Both the position numbers and the translations under genes were made by a program. A DNA stretch of 64,000 bases from contig NC_079147.1 in NCBI RefSeq assembly GCF_945859685.1, positions 210,617,578-210,681,577 on the forward strand, written 5' to 3'. The notes beneath the pieces are model-generated. The model was not told the DNA's origin. It saw nothing but the letters and a program-made list of their open reading frames with translations, and made no database searches. This document shows positions 35,623-46,784 of this stretch, in pieces. Each line of letters starts with the position of its first letter. Positions within the stretch are counted from its first letter, which is position 1. Source of the DNA: Eupeodes corollae. Its lineage: Eukaryota > Arthropoda > Insecta > Diptera > Syrphidae.

Positions 35623-35845
35623 TAGGTGCCGCAACAGTCCTTTGAGAAGTAGGGCCTAGTGACTTACAATTCTCAACTATTCTTGTGTGCGATTGGAATG
35701 GAAAGCACTTTTCTTGACAAGAATTACTGTTGGAGGATTTGTCAATTCCTTGCAAGTGGCAGTACCCATGAAAAAAAAAACAGGCAGGGATCGAATCAAA
35801 TTCCTCTGGCATTACAGTTTACCGCACTAACCGTCATGCCACAGG
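35623..35845 (-). mobile_element. tRNA-derived SINE, most complete copy
   Basis: On the - strand a Pol III A-box-like GGCATGACGGTTAGTGCGG (35840-35822) is followed by a B box GATTCGATCCC (35797-35787). The spacing is shorter than in a real tRNA and no cloverleaf can be drawn, so this is a tRNA-derived SINE head. The body runs through GGGTACTGCCACTTGCAAGG, GTAATTCTTGTCAAGAAAAG and GTTGAGAATTGTAAGTCAC to the tail TAGGCCCTACTTCTC, AAAGGACTGTTGCGGCACC. The tail resembles the RTE LINE 3' end near 6640-6675. Confidence 0.75.
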
Positions 35846-35984
35846 TATACCTTATTTTACATTTATTTCGTACCTCAAACCTAAATGTTTGTCTATTTTT
35901 TTGAACCGCTATCTCAATTTAGGTATCCAGCTGGTTCAATAATGTATCTGAAAATTCATTTAGCTTTTTCTATCACCATTTTTC

Positions 35985-38711
35985 GCTGTACAGCCCGTAC
36001 AGCTCGTCGTTCCATCTTCTCCTTCACTCCCCTTCGATGCATACGGGACCGTAGATCACACGAAGAACTTTTCTCTCGAAGCGACCCAAGGTGCTTTCAT
36101 CCGCTTTTGTCATGGTCCATGCTTCTGCACCATATAGCCAGCAACACTTTGGTCCCTCGAGAGAGGACTTTACCACTCAATTGCTTTCTTAGCCCAAAGA
36201 AACAGCGGTTAGCAAGAGTTATTCTGCGTTTGATCTCAGCGCTGGTGTTGTTTTCTGCGTTTACAGCGGAACCTAGGTAGACGAAGTCCTTGACTACCTC
36301 AAAGTTACGTCTGTCGATTGTGACGTTTTGACCAAGACGTCGGTGTTGTATGTCCTTTCTAGACGACAGCATGTACTTTGTCATCAGCATATGCCAGTAA
36401 TTGGACAGAGTTTTGAAAGATAGTGCCTCTAGTGTTGACGTGTGCACTCTGCACTATTCTTTCAAGCACGATGTTAAAAAAATCGCATGACAGCGCATCA
36501 CCTTGTCTAAAACCTTTTTTGACATCGAAAGGTTCTGTTAAGTTGTTTCCAACCTTTATGGAGCAGCGTGAATTCTCCATGGTCATCCTGCACAAACGGA
36601 CGAGTTTGGCAGGGATGCCAAAACTAGACATGGCTCTATACAGCTCGTCCCTGTAGATGCTGTCATATGCGGCCTTGAAATCGACGATGGTGGGTGTCGA
36701 TTTGGTGTTCTTGGGTTTTTTCCAGGATCTGCCGTTATGTGAATATTTGATCAACTGTGGACTTTCCTGGTCTAAAACCACACTGATAAGTACCTATCAG
36801 GTTATTGACGATGGGCCTTAGACGTTCACATATTACGGCAGAGAAGATTTTATAGGCGAGTTAAGTAGACTGATTCCTCTATAGTTGGTGCAGTTTACAG
36901 GGTCTCCTTTTTTCAGGATCGGGCAAACAATACTGAGGTTCCATTCATCGGGTATGCTTTTTTCCGACCATATCTTACAGATAAGTTGGTGCATGCTCCT
37001 TACCAACTTGTTGCTGCTTTAAAGAGCTCGGCATTCAAGCTATCCGCTCCAGCGGCTTTATTAGACTTCAACTTAGATATGGCAATCTTTACTTCGTCTA
37101 AGTTAGGAGGACGGGATTGTTGGCTTTCGTCGTCTATATTAAATGGATCATCCTGCCTGACAGCGGAATTCAGATCTTCGTCGCCGTTATACAGTCTGCA
37201 GAAGTGGTTCCTCCATATCCTCAGCATTGACTGCGGTTCCACTATGATGTTTCCACTTTCGTCTTTGCAGCCTTCGGTTCTAGGTTTATGATAGAGCTCA
37301 CGAGCAGCTCTCGTCCTTTTATGCAGCGCCGCTTTGCGTGCCTGTTGTTTGGCTGCATTTGCCTGCCGACACTCCTCATCAAACCAGGGGTTCCTTGTTG
37401 GTGGCCGTTTGAAACCCAGCTCATCAGAGGCGGCTTCTCTGATTGCATCTTGTCAATGTTGCCACTGGTTTTCGATACATTGTGTTAGCGGCAGAGAACT
37501 TCGTGAGAGGTTACTTGTAACTCGGTCGGAAAAGGATTTGGCGATCTCTGGCGATTGTAGATGTTAAACGTTGTACCTTCTCCCAGCACCTCTCTGTTTT
37601 GCCTTGGGTCTGGAAATCCGAAGTGCTACCTTGGCTACAACGAGGTAGTGGTCCGAGTCGATGTTAGCTCCTCGGAAAGTTCGTACATCCATAATGCTGG
37701 AAGCGTGTCTGGCGCCGATCGCAATATGGTCAATCTGGTTGACGGTAGATTGATCTGGAGAAGTCCAAGCTCCAAGCCTGAATCCATTGTCGGAAGTGTT
37801 GTCGTGCAGGCTGTCCTTCCCGATTATTCCACCAAAGATGTCTTCCCTTCTTAGCTTGGCATTAAAATCGGCCAGGACTATTTTAATATCGTAGCTAGGG
37901 CACTGCTCATATTTTTTGTCTAGGAGCTCATATCTTTGGTGTTGTCGTCTTTCTCTTCTGTGGGGGCGTGCGCGCATATCAGGCTAATGTTGCCGAATTC
38001 AGCCTTGATGCGTATGGTCATGAGGCGCCCATTGATGCATCTATAGCTCAAGACTTTTTGCCTAAGTCTGGCTCCAATGACGAAGCCGCATGCAAATAAG
38101 CGCTGTTGGTTTTCGTGGTAGCAGTCACCATACTAAATATCGCAGTTTTTCATCCTCTTTTTGCTCGGCCCATCCCATCTTATTTCCTCGATGGCTGTGA
38201 TATCTTCTTTATATCGGTCTAGGGCCTCCGCTAATTCTTCGGCCGCACGTGGTCTGTTAAGGGACCTAACATTCCACGTGCATATCTGAAGTTCGTTGTC
38301 CTTTATTCGTTTGCGTTGGTTGTCAACAGTAAATCCGTCCGTATCAAAGGCTTGTTGGTGCTTCGCAACTATGAAAGGTTTTACGTGGCCAGGAAGTAAC
38401 CCCGACGCATAACCCCCAACCTGGAGACCCAGATCATAAGTATAACTCCAAGGATGGGGAGCCGGATAAAACCGCTCCTTAAAGGCCTGGGCTCCGAATA
38501 AGTCGAGCCCTATAAGGTGTTCAACCTTACTAGACCTGTAGATGCCACCGTTGATTCCATCTCGGGAATTCCTCCGCTGCCGTCTGGATAAGGAGAGGTG
38601 CCTTAGTGGAAACACCTCTCCCCACCTCTCTCGTTTGCTGCCCCCAACACCTTTCCACTGGGGTTGGAACCCAATCTCCAGTTGAGGTACTAGGCACCCG
38701 ATGTTAACCAT
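35985..38711 (-). mobile_element. RTE-type LINE family B copy 2, nearly complete
   Basis: In - orientation (38711 to 35985) the order is: an upstream leader, an endonuclease with LQICTWNVRSLNRPRAAEEL (38290) and IEEIRWDG, KIVLADFNAKL (37890), QIDHIAIGARH (37730) and the IDSDHYLVVAKV catalytic segment (37655). A linker follows, then RT blocks with VKIAISKLKSNKAAGADSLN (37090), GCRPISLL-like region (36880), VDFKAAYDSIYRDELYRAMS (36690-36640), FRQGDALSCDFFNIVLE and LLAYADD (36390). A deletion joins YADD directly to KYMLSSRK, removing about 50 residues. The copy ends at 35985 without the 3' tail. It is frameshifted at several points and inactive. Confidence 0.88.
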
Positions 38712-40135
38712 GGGGAGGTGAGAGTAGGAGTTGATAGACAGAGGTTGGTTTTGAGAAAAACCTGTGGACGCTTGTGTCCTCTTGAATGCACATGTCTACC
38801 ATTTAAATATCCTCCAAAAATTAACGCTATCGCTTATTTCGCCCGCCAAGAATGCATTATGAAAGTGGGCTTGCTTATTTTACGTTTCTTATTCTTAAGT
38901 CGGAAAAAAAGGCCCATAAGACTTTTCATTTTCAATTTTTTCTTTAAAAAAATTGGCATGTTTATCACGACTTTCGTATGAGAATCATTATCATAGTTAT
39001 GTGGGCCATGATATGAAACTCCTGTAGCTTCGAAAACCACAAGTCTGACAGGCTAAAGTCGAACTAGCAATTTACATTTCTTATGTTCTAGATAAATGTA
39101 TACATATTTATTGGGACTTGGATCTTTCTAATCAATATAGAGTTTTTTTTTCCAAGGAACAAAAATAATTTTTGGTTGCGGTGGATGTGCGCTATAAATT
39201 CTTAAGCTGTTGGAAGTCGGTTCTTTTTGTCAATTTCAATCTATTTCTATACAAATCCGATCTTTTCTTCTTTTTCCTTGTATAGGGTGTTTTTATTGGC
39301 ATATAAATTACCTGTCACCATTTTTAGTAGACGAAACCTAAAAAATAAGGGCTTTGACGGCTATTAAAACAAACGAGCACAATTTCTCGAGTTCATTTTC
39401 TTTCTATTGTTATTATGTCAAAAAATTGTTGAAATGAGATTCTTCCAAATTGTTGGAATTTGAGAAAACGATTATTGTTAGAAATGTTTGTTCTTTCAGG
39501 CTAAGAAGGGTGTGAAAAATTATTTAAATGTTTCTTTTAGCTACCTTGAGAAGTTTAACTAAAAATGATACAGGATGAAAAGACAAGTAAGAATCAACGC
39601 AAAATATTTGCTTATTGCATATAGCAATAATTTGTGGTTCTATTAACCGTAGATTCAATGATGAAGTGTTTTTAAAAACAAATATTGATTATTTTCTGTA
39701 AGCAAACCATTTACTTTTTCTTTGACATTCCACATTTTAAACTCATCTTCTAGAGCTGTGTTGTATGGGTTATTACAAGTTGTAAGGGTTCAACATTTCA
39801 CATTGAGATAAAATAAAAGAAAATGATTTTTAACAATTGGTAGACAAATATTTGCACTATGGGTTATGAAAAAACAAAAAAAATAAATTTTTAAAATACG
39901 CTTTTTTCAGAGAAAGTCATTTTGACAGCTGTCACTTGAACTATGCTCAGTACGGTTTTCGATTTCATAATGTATTGCCTTACTCTTGAAAAACGCTTTA
40001 AAATCCTTCGGTTCGCGCGACGCAATGAAACCATCAATTTATTAAAGACAACTTTTTGTGAAAGCCTTATCTCGCTTTACGTAGTGGGCCTGTACCGCTC
40101 AGGCAATCAATATCGTGCGAACTATTTTAAGTGAG
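38712..40135. other. AT-rich DNA, no gene seen
   Basis: No confident feature. A short + strand segment at 39905-40135 begins with TGACAGCTGTCA and could be the eroded 5' part of the mariner relic whose C-terminus lies at 41.4-42.1 kb, but the similarity is too weak to claim. Confidence 0.35.
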
Positions 40136-40139
40136 ATTA

Positions 40140-41395
40140 TGTGAAATCACGCCAATATTATTGACATAATTGGAAGATCAAAGCAGTTTTTGAGCATTGC
40201 GACGGAAGCGGAGAAGATGGGTTTAGTCATCAAAAAAGGACATCAAACGACGACGTCTTGGAAAAAACTTAACCATAAACAACTCTAATATTCAGGTAGT
40301 TAAGGTCTTTAGCTACCTAAGTACTTGTATAAATTGAGACAGTAAATCAGCGCTGCAACGAAGAATAGCTCTTGCAAATTGCTGCTTTTTTGGACTTAAA
40401 AGGCAATTGAGTAGTAAAGTCCTCTCCGAGCATCTTAAATCAATAACTAAAAGACGTTCATCATCCCTGTTCTCATTTATGGCCTCGATCCTTTCAAAGA
40501 AAAATGAGAGAGACAAATACTTCGGGTGATTTTTGGTCCCATCTGTATGGATGGAGAGTGAAGGAGAAGAAACAGCGACGAATTTTATGAGCTGGACCGC
40601 GACACTAAGACGGTTTATTCCGTACGGTTAAAATCCGTACGGTTTTTATCCGTGAGCCATCAATACTAAACTAATAAAATTAACTAAAGCTTTCACACTG
40701 GACGGAGACGGTTTTTTAACAAACGGACGATTTAAAACAGCCATCTCAACGACTGAAATATACGGCGACCGTGCCTTCGCCGTCTTATTAGTGGCGTACG
40801 TGACTACGCGAACGCATTTACAAAACACGATTTTTATTCGTTTGCCGTCCGTTTGTGTGGGCACGTGTACTAAAGCATTTTAATATTATATTTTATTAAT
40901 AATTATACAATATAATTATTGGTACACCCAATAACTACGATTTCGTTGGTTTCGATACTTTTGAATACAACGATATAAAAAACACATGGCAATAGTGCGC
41001 TTTCGATACTATTGAAAGTCAATTGAGTTAAAATTAAAAAATATCTAAAATATAACCAAACGTAGACGATTCAGGGGAAAAATACGTTATGTGTGAAAAC
41101 ATAGTCCGTACAGAAAAAAAATCGTACGGATTTTAACCGTACGGACGAAACCGTCTCGTGTGAACGAGGCCTAACCTAGTTAAAAGAATAAAAGTCAAAC
41201 AACTTAAATGGCTGGGTTATGTAAAACAAATGGACATCAATGCTTCAGCCGGAATGTCGTCGAATCCAATCACGAGGTACGGCGCAATAGAGGAAGAAGG
41301 TGACTCAGGAGCACCTCAACCAACTTGGCGTGTGAAAGTAAATACAGCTAGCTAGGGACCACGCTGGCTGAAGACGCATGTTGGTTAAGGGCTGT
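40140..41395 (+). mobile_element. RTE-type LINE family B copy 4, split by a MITE
   Basis: The + strand parts 40140-40608 and 41172-41395 are one RTE C-terminal region: IIGRSKQFL, ATEAEKMGLVI, the ANCCFFGLKRQLSS-like segment near 40375-40415, KTFIIPVLIYGL near 40455, ILRVIFGP, then after the MITE IKVKQLKWLGYVKQMD near 41185-41230 and a terminal LNQLGV region. Joining across the MITE restores a continuous frame: GAG CTG GAC CGC GAC ACT AAC. Stops elsewhere make it a relic. Confidence 0.75.
40609..41171. mobile_element. MITE with TCCGTACGGTTAAAATCC ends and TAA duplication (563 bp)
   Basis: The left end GACGGTTT, TCCGTACGGTTAAAATCCGT, ACG is matched inverted by the right end (41120-41157) with only three or so differences over about 40 bases. 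TAA flanks both sides (40606-40608 and 41172-41174). The right end extends 14-16 bases further (to GTGTGAACGAGGCC) than the left, so the left terminus seems to have lost them. An interior segment (about 40690-40880) has partial inverted repeats around CACAC and GGACGG and may be an older nested element. Noncoding; probably PIF/Harbinger-type from the TAA duplication. Confidence 0.8.
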
Positions 41396-41404
41396 AGACT
41401 TACC

Positions 41405-42145
41405 TTAAGTAAGTGTGTGAAGTCACTTGTCTACCCAGATAAGTCCGAGACAATTGACGCGTTGCAAGAGAATATTCACCACGTTATTGCTGACATGCAC
41501 GGAAAGAAATAGATTGCATATATTACAACGTCAGTATGGGTGTGAACGCAATACTGCATGGCTTAGAAGATTTCCATTGGGTAAAAAGTTGTAAGCATAG
41601 TTAATTTGGCCATAATGAGAATAGTAACGTCGACAATAGTTATAGCCGATACGCCAATGCCAGTATGGGAATCAGGTGACATGTACAACGCTCCTAGCAG
41701 AAAAGTCTATCCATTATTGTTGTGTCCCTTATTATTGTAGGAATATATCGATACAGTAGTTATACCCATGCACTATTGACAGTTATCAAATAAGGGTATC
41801 GATTATCACGCCATAAATTATCGCGGGAAAAACTAGTAGCATTGAGGCATCTTCGATACAGTATGGGGTTGAAGGCAATGCTGTCTCGTTACAAGGAAAG
41901 ATTGTGGTACAATACAGTATAGTACATAATCCCATACTTGTAGGATTTTTTGCAAGACAATGTAGGAATATCACAGATACTTTTTTAGTATGGGTATCCA
42001 GGCCATACTGGCATTGTCATAAATGCTATACACTTCTGTACAAAGTGGTCGAAAATTGGACCTCTATGGTGGATTTTTGTTTGAGCCAGCAGCAGTGGCT
42101 ACTTGACCGAAATCGGCATATTGGCGAACCTATATCGTTATACTA
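41405..42145 (+). mobile_element. Mariner (DD41D-type) C-terminal relic, split by a MITE
   Basis: The + strand parts 41405-41497 and 42041-42145 read KSLVYPDKSETIDALQENIH, HVIADM and, after the MITE, KVVENWTSMVDFCL to EPISLY with a stop. Removing the MITE joins GCT GAC ATG directly to TAC AAA GTG GTC in one frame, so these are halves of a single transposase C-terminus, matching the other mariner relics here. The catalytic core is absent. Confidence 0.7.
41498..42040 (-). mobile_element. MITE family M1 copy 1 (543 bp)
   Basis: Begins with CACGGAAAGAAAT and is the inverse of the element at 45443-46003 over its full length, including TATGGCTTAGAAGATTTCC, GGCCATACTGGCATTGTCAT and GCGATAATTTATGG-like blocks. 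Its right terminus is eroded (CACTTCTGTA in place of TTCTTTCCGTGTA). It is inserted in a mariner transposase fragment. Confidence 0.8.
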
Positions 42146-45100
42146 AGAATAAATTCTTGGCCATTACATTGAATTAAATGACATCCTTTATTTTCTTTAG
42201 AAACCTGTATTGTATAGAAATTCAAGTACAAAATCAGACATATTTTAAACATGTGGAAGGTTTTCATTAAATCTTTTAATTATGTAATAAATAGTTAAAC
42301 ATTTGCTTATAAAATTAGCATGGATGCAAAATTGGAAAACAAAGGCCGAAGTGAAGTTTCTATCATTACCGTTAACATAGAACAGGACAATTTTAATTGA
42401 GACTTTTATTAAATTAGTAATAAAAGGTATGAAAATTGCGAATAGAGCCTTTTTGTAGAACAATGTTTTGCTTAGAATATAACTATCATCAACTAAGGGA
42501 CACCCTGTGTTTAAATCAGAATACAAAATAAGAAGCACAGGATATCTTAAGTGATGGGCTTTTGCTATCTCCATAAACCAATTTATTAACGCTGCCTTCT
42601 TTTCACAAGAAATTAATTAATTCATAGATAAAGACCTCTATAATTTAAAATTTAGTTTTCACTCTTGCCAACAACTAACATGTAACCAGTCTTATTGTTG
42701 TTGAGGTAGTTATTTTATATCCGGTACACCACTTACTAACTTACTACATCTTAATTTAAAACAAAGTTACACACTCAAAGCTTTCTTGATTAACTTAAGT
42801 CTAATGAGAATTATTTTGAATTTTAAGCTTTTACTTCCAAGAAACTTCGATAAAGTCAAGGTCTCACTTGGTGTTAAAATGTTTCTTGTACCAAGTATAA
42901 CATATAGCTCTATGTAACATGAAATTAAAATTTTGTTTCTCATTTTAAGTTGTGGTAAAAGGTTTTAACTTTTAAGTCGTCAATACTATTTCTAAATAGA
43001 ATTATTGCTGAATTGATGCAAACACACTATTAAAACCAATCGAAATAATATTTTTTGATTTATTTAATTTACTTTTAAAACATCATTTTATGTCTGTTTT
43101 ATACAATATTCAAAATTGGTATTAGTATTGATAGATACCCTTCAAAAATAACTTAGTTTAATATTCATTATAACAAAATTTTAAGAATCTAATACAAATT
43201 TTGAAATGCTTTTGAATGTTTTCAATAATTCAAATATTATCTAAACCAAATTTTATAAAAATATGCATGTATTGAAAAATCTCAACCATTTCTGTAAAGT
43301 GTCGACCCTGTTTTTACTTAAACTATTAAATGTAACGATAATCCTTAAATAATTAATTTATTTTTTAACAAGCTACAAGTAGAAACTCAGATATGCAGAT
43401 ATATAATATTTAAATATACATTTTTATATACATATATATCAAAACCATTCAGTTGAAACGAAATTATTTCAACACACTAAATAAAGCTGACAATCAATTT
43501 TTCAGAAGATTGTAGGTAGGTGTATAGTTTGGAGCTACATAAGTATATACGAATACGAAATACGAGTATGATGACTGATTATACCAACCAGTTTTTAGAG
43601 TCTGCGCTTGAAAAAACCTTAAAAAATATCTCATTCGTTTTTCAATACCCACGATAATGAAACTACATCTGAAAAAAAACATCGACATCAAAACCCCAAA
43701 AAAGAGAGACAAAAATGAGGAAGGAAAAAATAAAAAACGAACGAAAAAACTCAAAACGATTATTTTCGCTTTTAGCTTATTATTATCTACTTTGCTGGAT
43801 TTTTTAAATGTATAGGTTTGAACTTGTATTTGTATGCGAGTCTTATACGACGGCCTTTGAAAGCGGAGCGTAGTGGCGCAAAGATTAAAAATGTTTTCGA
43901 ATGACGAAGAAACTTGATTCCAACAATTTAGGTTAAAATGAGACCGAGACGATGACTATAATTGGAAACTATTCGTATATTTGAGAAAACCATACTCGTA
44001 CATTTACAATCGTCGCCGTCGACTCGACTCGACTTATAGCTTGTTTCGAGATTGTTGTTAAGAGTATACAATATCTAAAAGATACAGAAAAAAGTATCTT
44101 TATCAGAGCGTTCATGTATGACTGTAAAATTGTAATAATTTTTGTTAAGTATTTTACTTCTATTGAAATTTGTTCATTTGAAAGCAAGTTGTATAAAATG
44201 ACTGTACATATTTTTGAAAACAAAGTGAAAGCTTTACCTACGAAAATTCTGTACCTTGCCTGTATTGTAAATACATACAATATCTTTGAACAAATCTTGA
44301 GGTAAAGTGACTTTGGGGTATGGTTTGGTTTGGTTTGTTGCAGGTTATGTAAGTTAAACTTTGAAGGCATATTAGATATTAAATATGCGATTATGAAAAT
44401 GGCTGAGAAATTTTTTAAACACAACTTAATGATTGTTAAATGTTTTTTTTTTGTAATGAATAAAATCTTATAGTAATGCTGGCTGAATTGACTATAGTAG
44501 ATATTTATTTATTGTTGGTTTTTTGAAGTATGAGCTTCAAAAGAAAACCTTATAGAAGGAGGTCAAATCGTGTGGTTGACTAAGATTGTGGTCAAAATGA
44601 GAATGACTTTAGATCGTAGATTGTCAGTGTCTATAATTACTTAGATATTTTCTTGTGACTTGAAATGTTTAATATTCAAAGGCTTTGTTATTATTATGGT
44701 AGTATTCTAATTCGATTTATTTCTTAAGACATAATTAAAACCAGCGATGAGGTTTTCCATTGGTATAGTTCAATACAAAATGGATTTTTTCGTCGAATAT
44801 GGAACCACTAAACGATAAACAATATTTTTAATATTGTGATTATTTTCTTATCAGTAGAAGCAGGGGCGTAGTCAAAGGGGGTAGATTATTATTTAATAAA
44901 GGTATTTAGGAAAAAATCGACTCCAAGTTTATTTCAAATTAAATACTAATGATTTTGTTTCAAAAATCTGAACTGTACTTTTTTAATTTACAGAAACGAG
45001 TGTAATAGTCACAGGATAATGGCGAGTGAATACAATTGGGATCACCCTTCAACAAGGATATTGACCTTTAATATCCCACCAGACCTAATATTTCAATCAT

Positions 45101-45410
45101 TATCATGACGATTAAATTAAGGTATGTAATTTACATGTTAAAATAATTTCAAAAAAGTTTAACCTTAGTCTACATAAAGCTAAAAAACTGCCGCGACGAA
45201 ACTTGCGCATTTCAAGATGTACGAATTTTGTTGACAGACAATTTGATGCTTTTATTTAAATATTTTATGAGAACTACTTTTAAATTTCACTATGGCAACA
45301 ATAAATTTTGACAACTCAAGTCTGAATTGTCCAATCGAATTAAATTGAGTTGAATCATCTTAAATCACAGACGGAAAGATCGGTGATAGTTCATTTGACT
45401 ATAACAAATG
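42146..45410. other. AT-rich DNA, no gene seen
   Basis: Several - strand frames (109 aa at 42245-42574, 86 aa at 43494-43754, 151 aa at 43969-44424) are rich in Phe, Ile, Lys and Asn and lack any domain I recognise; they look like chance frames in AT-rich DNA. GGTTTGGTTTGGTTTG occurs near 44320. Confidence 0.4.
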
Positions 45411-45411
45411 T

Positions 45412-46245
45412 GGTGCATAAGTTCGTTGAGAATTGGGGCCTACACGGAAAGAAATGTAGAGCATTTATGACAATGTTAGTATGGCCTGAAGACCCAGATT
45501 AAAAAAGTATCTGCGATATTCCTACATTGTCTTGCAACAACTCCTATAAGTATGGGATTATGTACTATACTGTATGGTACCATAATCTTTGATTGTAACA
45601 CATTGGCGCATAGTACGTTTGACGAGACAGCGGTGCCTTTAGCCATATACTATACCAGAGATGTCGGCAATGCCCGCGATAATTTATGGCGTGATAATCG
45701 ATACCCTTATTGGTTTACTGTCAATAGTGTATGGGTACAACTACTGTATCGATATATTTCTACAAAAACAATAATGGATAGGCTTTTCTGTTAGGAGCGT
45801 TGTACATGTCGCCAGTCAGTATGGCCCTGACTCCCATACTGGCATTGGCGTATCGGCTATAACTAGTTTCGACGCACGATACTATTCTCATTACGGCCAA
45901 ATTAACTATGCTTACAACTATTTATCTAATGGAAATCTTCTAAGCCATACAATATTGCATTCACATTGCATTGTAATATTCGCAATGTAGTTCTTTCCGT
46001 GTATAGTAACTTACAATTCTCAACCATTCCTGCGTGCGAGTAGTGTTATAAATAATGGAAGGGACCTACAATTTAAAGCCGAATCCGAATGAATAATTTG
46101 AGAACGCACTTATCATGAAAATAGTAAGTTGGAGGATTTGCAAATTCTTCGTAAGAGGCAATACTCGTGAAAAACTTTAACAGGTACAGGCAGGAATTGA
46201 ACCCAAGACTTTACGCATGAAAGTCATACGCACTACCTTTATGTT
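45412..46245 (-). mobile_element. SINE copy split by MITE M1
   Basis: Segments 45412-45442 and 46004-46245 are parts of the tRNA-derived SINE: tail GGGCCTA before the MITE, then GTAACTTACAATTCTCAACC after it, the body (GGAGGATTTGCAAATTC) and a B-box-like inverse of GGTTCAATTCC near 46193-46203. The A-box region lies near 46228-46244. The intact SINE at 35.6 kb reads GGGCCTAGTGACTTAC across the same point, so it serves as the empty site. Confidence 0.75.
45443..46003 (+). mobile_element. MITE family M1 copy 2 (about 561 bp), TA target duplication
   Basis: Terminal inverted repeats CACGGAAAGAA at the left and TTCTTTCCGTG at the right are flanked by TA on each side (45441-45442, 46004-46005). 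TA duplications and short ends fit a Tc1/mariner-mobilised MITE, though the family is unidentified. It encodes no transposase; the 80-residue frame inside is shared repeat sequence. It lies inverted relative to copy 1, about 3.4 kb away. Confidence 0.85.
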
Positions 46246-46586
46246 ATTCAAATAATTTAAATATTTTTTGGAATAGTTTATTATCGATAAAAAAAATTCC
46301 AAACATCTTAAGGACAAAGCCCACTGTGTTCAAGCAGTGGAACCAGAATAAGTGGTACTTAGGTTTACTATATTTGAGGCACAGATTTATAATTTCAGCA
46401 AGTGGCACTTAAGTGGTCACTGTATGACACTTGAGAGGGTACCACTTTATTTGAAAAGTCTTCACTGGATTCATTATGACTCGTATTGGCTTTTTGAGAA
46501 GAAAACATGAAAATATCATGAAATTGTCAAAAACCGCTTGAATGCTAAGAGGCTTTCATTTTAGAGATTGAATATCTGTCAAGTTT

Positions 46587-46784
46587 CTAAAACTCCATGC
46601 CCAATTTACCCAATGCCATAAAAGTTAATTTTGACAGTTTTTCCTCGGAGTAAAGAACTTTTTTAAGAGCCGTTTCTTCATATTGTAAATGTTCCAACAA
46701 AATTTCTGCCGGATCCTGCCAGCATAGATAAGCTACAACAACCAATTGCATAAAAATAAACCCGTACATAGTTCTGGGATTCAA
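46587..46784 (-). CDS. Possible small protein (65 aa), unrecognised
   Basis: The frame reads MNPRTMYGFIFMQLVVVAYL, CWQDPAEILLEHLQYEETAL and ends KLGMEF. The first about 22 residues look like a signal or membrane segment and the rest is an amphipathic charged helix. Codon composition is less A/T-biased than the surroundings. No family is recognised and there is no second exon I can support, so it may be chance or part of a spliced gene. Confidence 0.25.
   Translation of the reverse strand: MNPRTMYGFIFMQLVVVAYLCWQDPAEILLEHLQYEETALKKVLYSEEKLSKLTFMALGKLGMEF

Noticed and set aside
35787..35840. Possible tRNA gene from A and B boxes
   Set aside because: The spacing between boxes is too short, no cloverleaf or anticodon arm can be drawn, and the same sequence recurs with a LINE-like tail; it is a SINE.
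36986..37854. Several + strand frames opposite the RTE copy at 36-38.7 kb
   Set aside because: They are antisense shadows of the RTE endonuclease and reverse transcriptase, which make sense only on the - strand.
39905..40135. 5' part of the mariner relic at 41.4 kb
   Set aside because: The palindrome TGACAGCTGTCA and short similarities are too weak, and most of the intervening transposase is absent.
43969..44424. 151-residue - strand open frame
   Set aside because: Phe/Ile/Lys/Asn-rich, no domain, no splice or start context; expected by chance in such AT-rich DNA.
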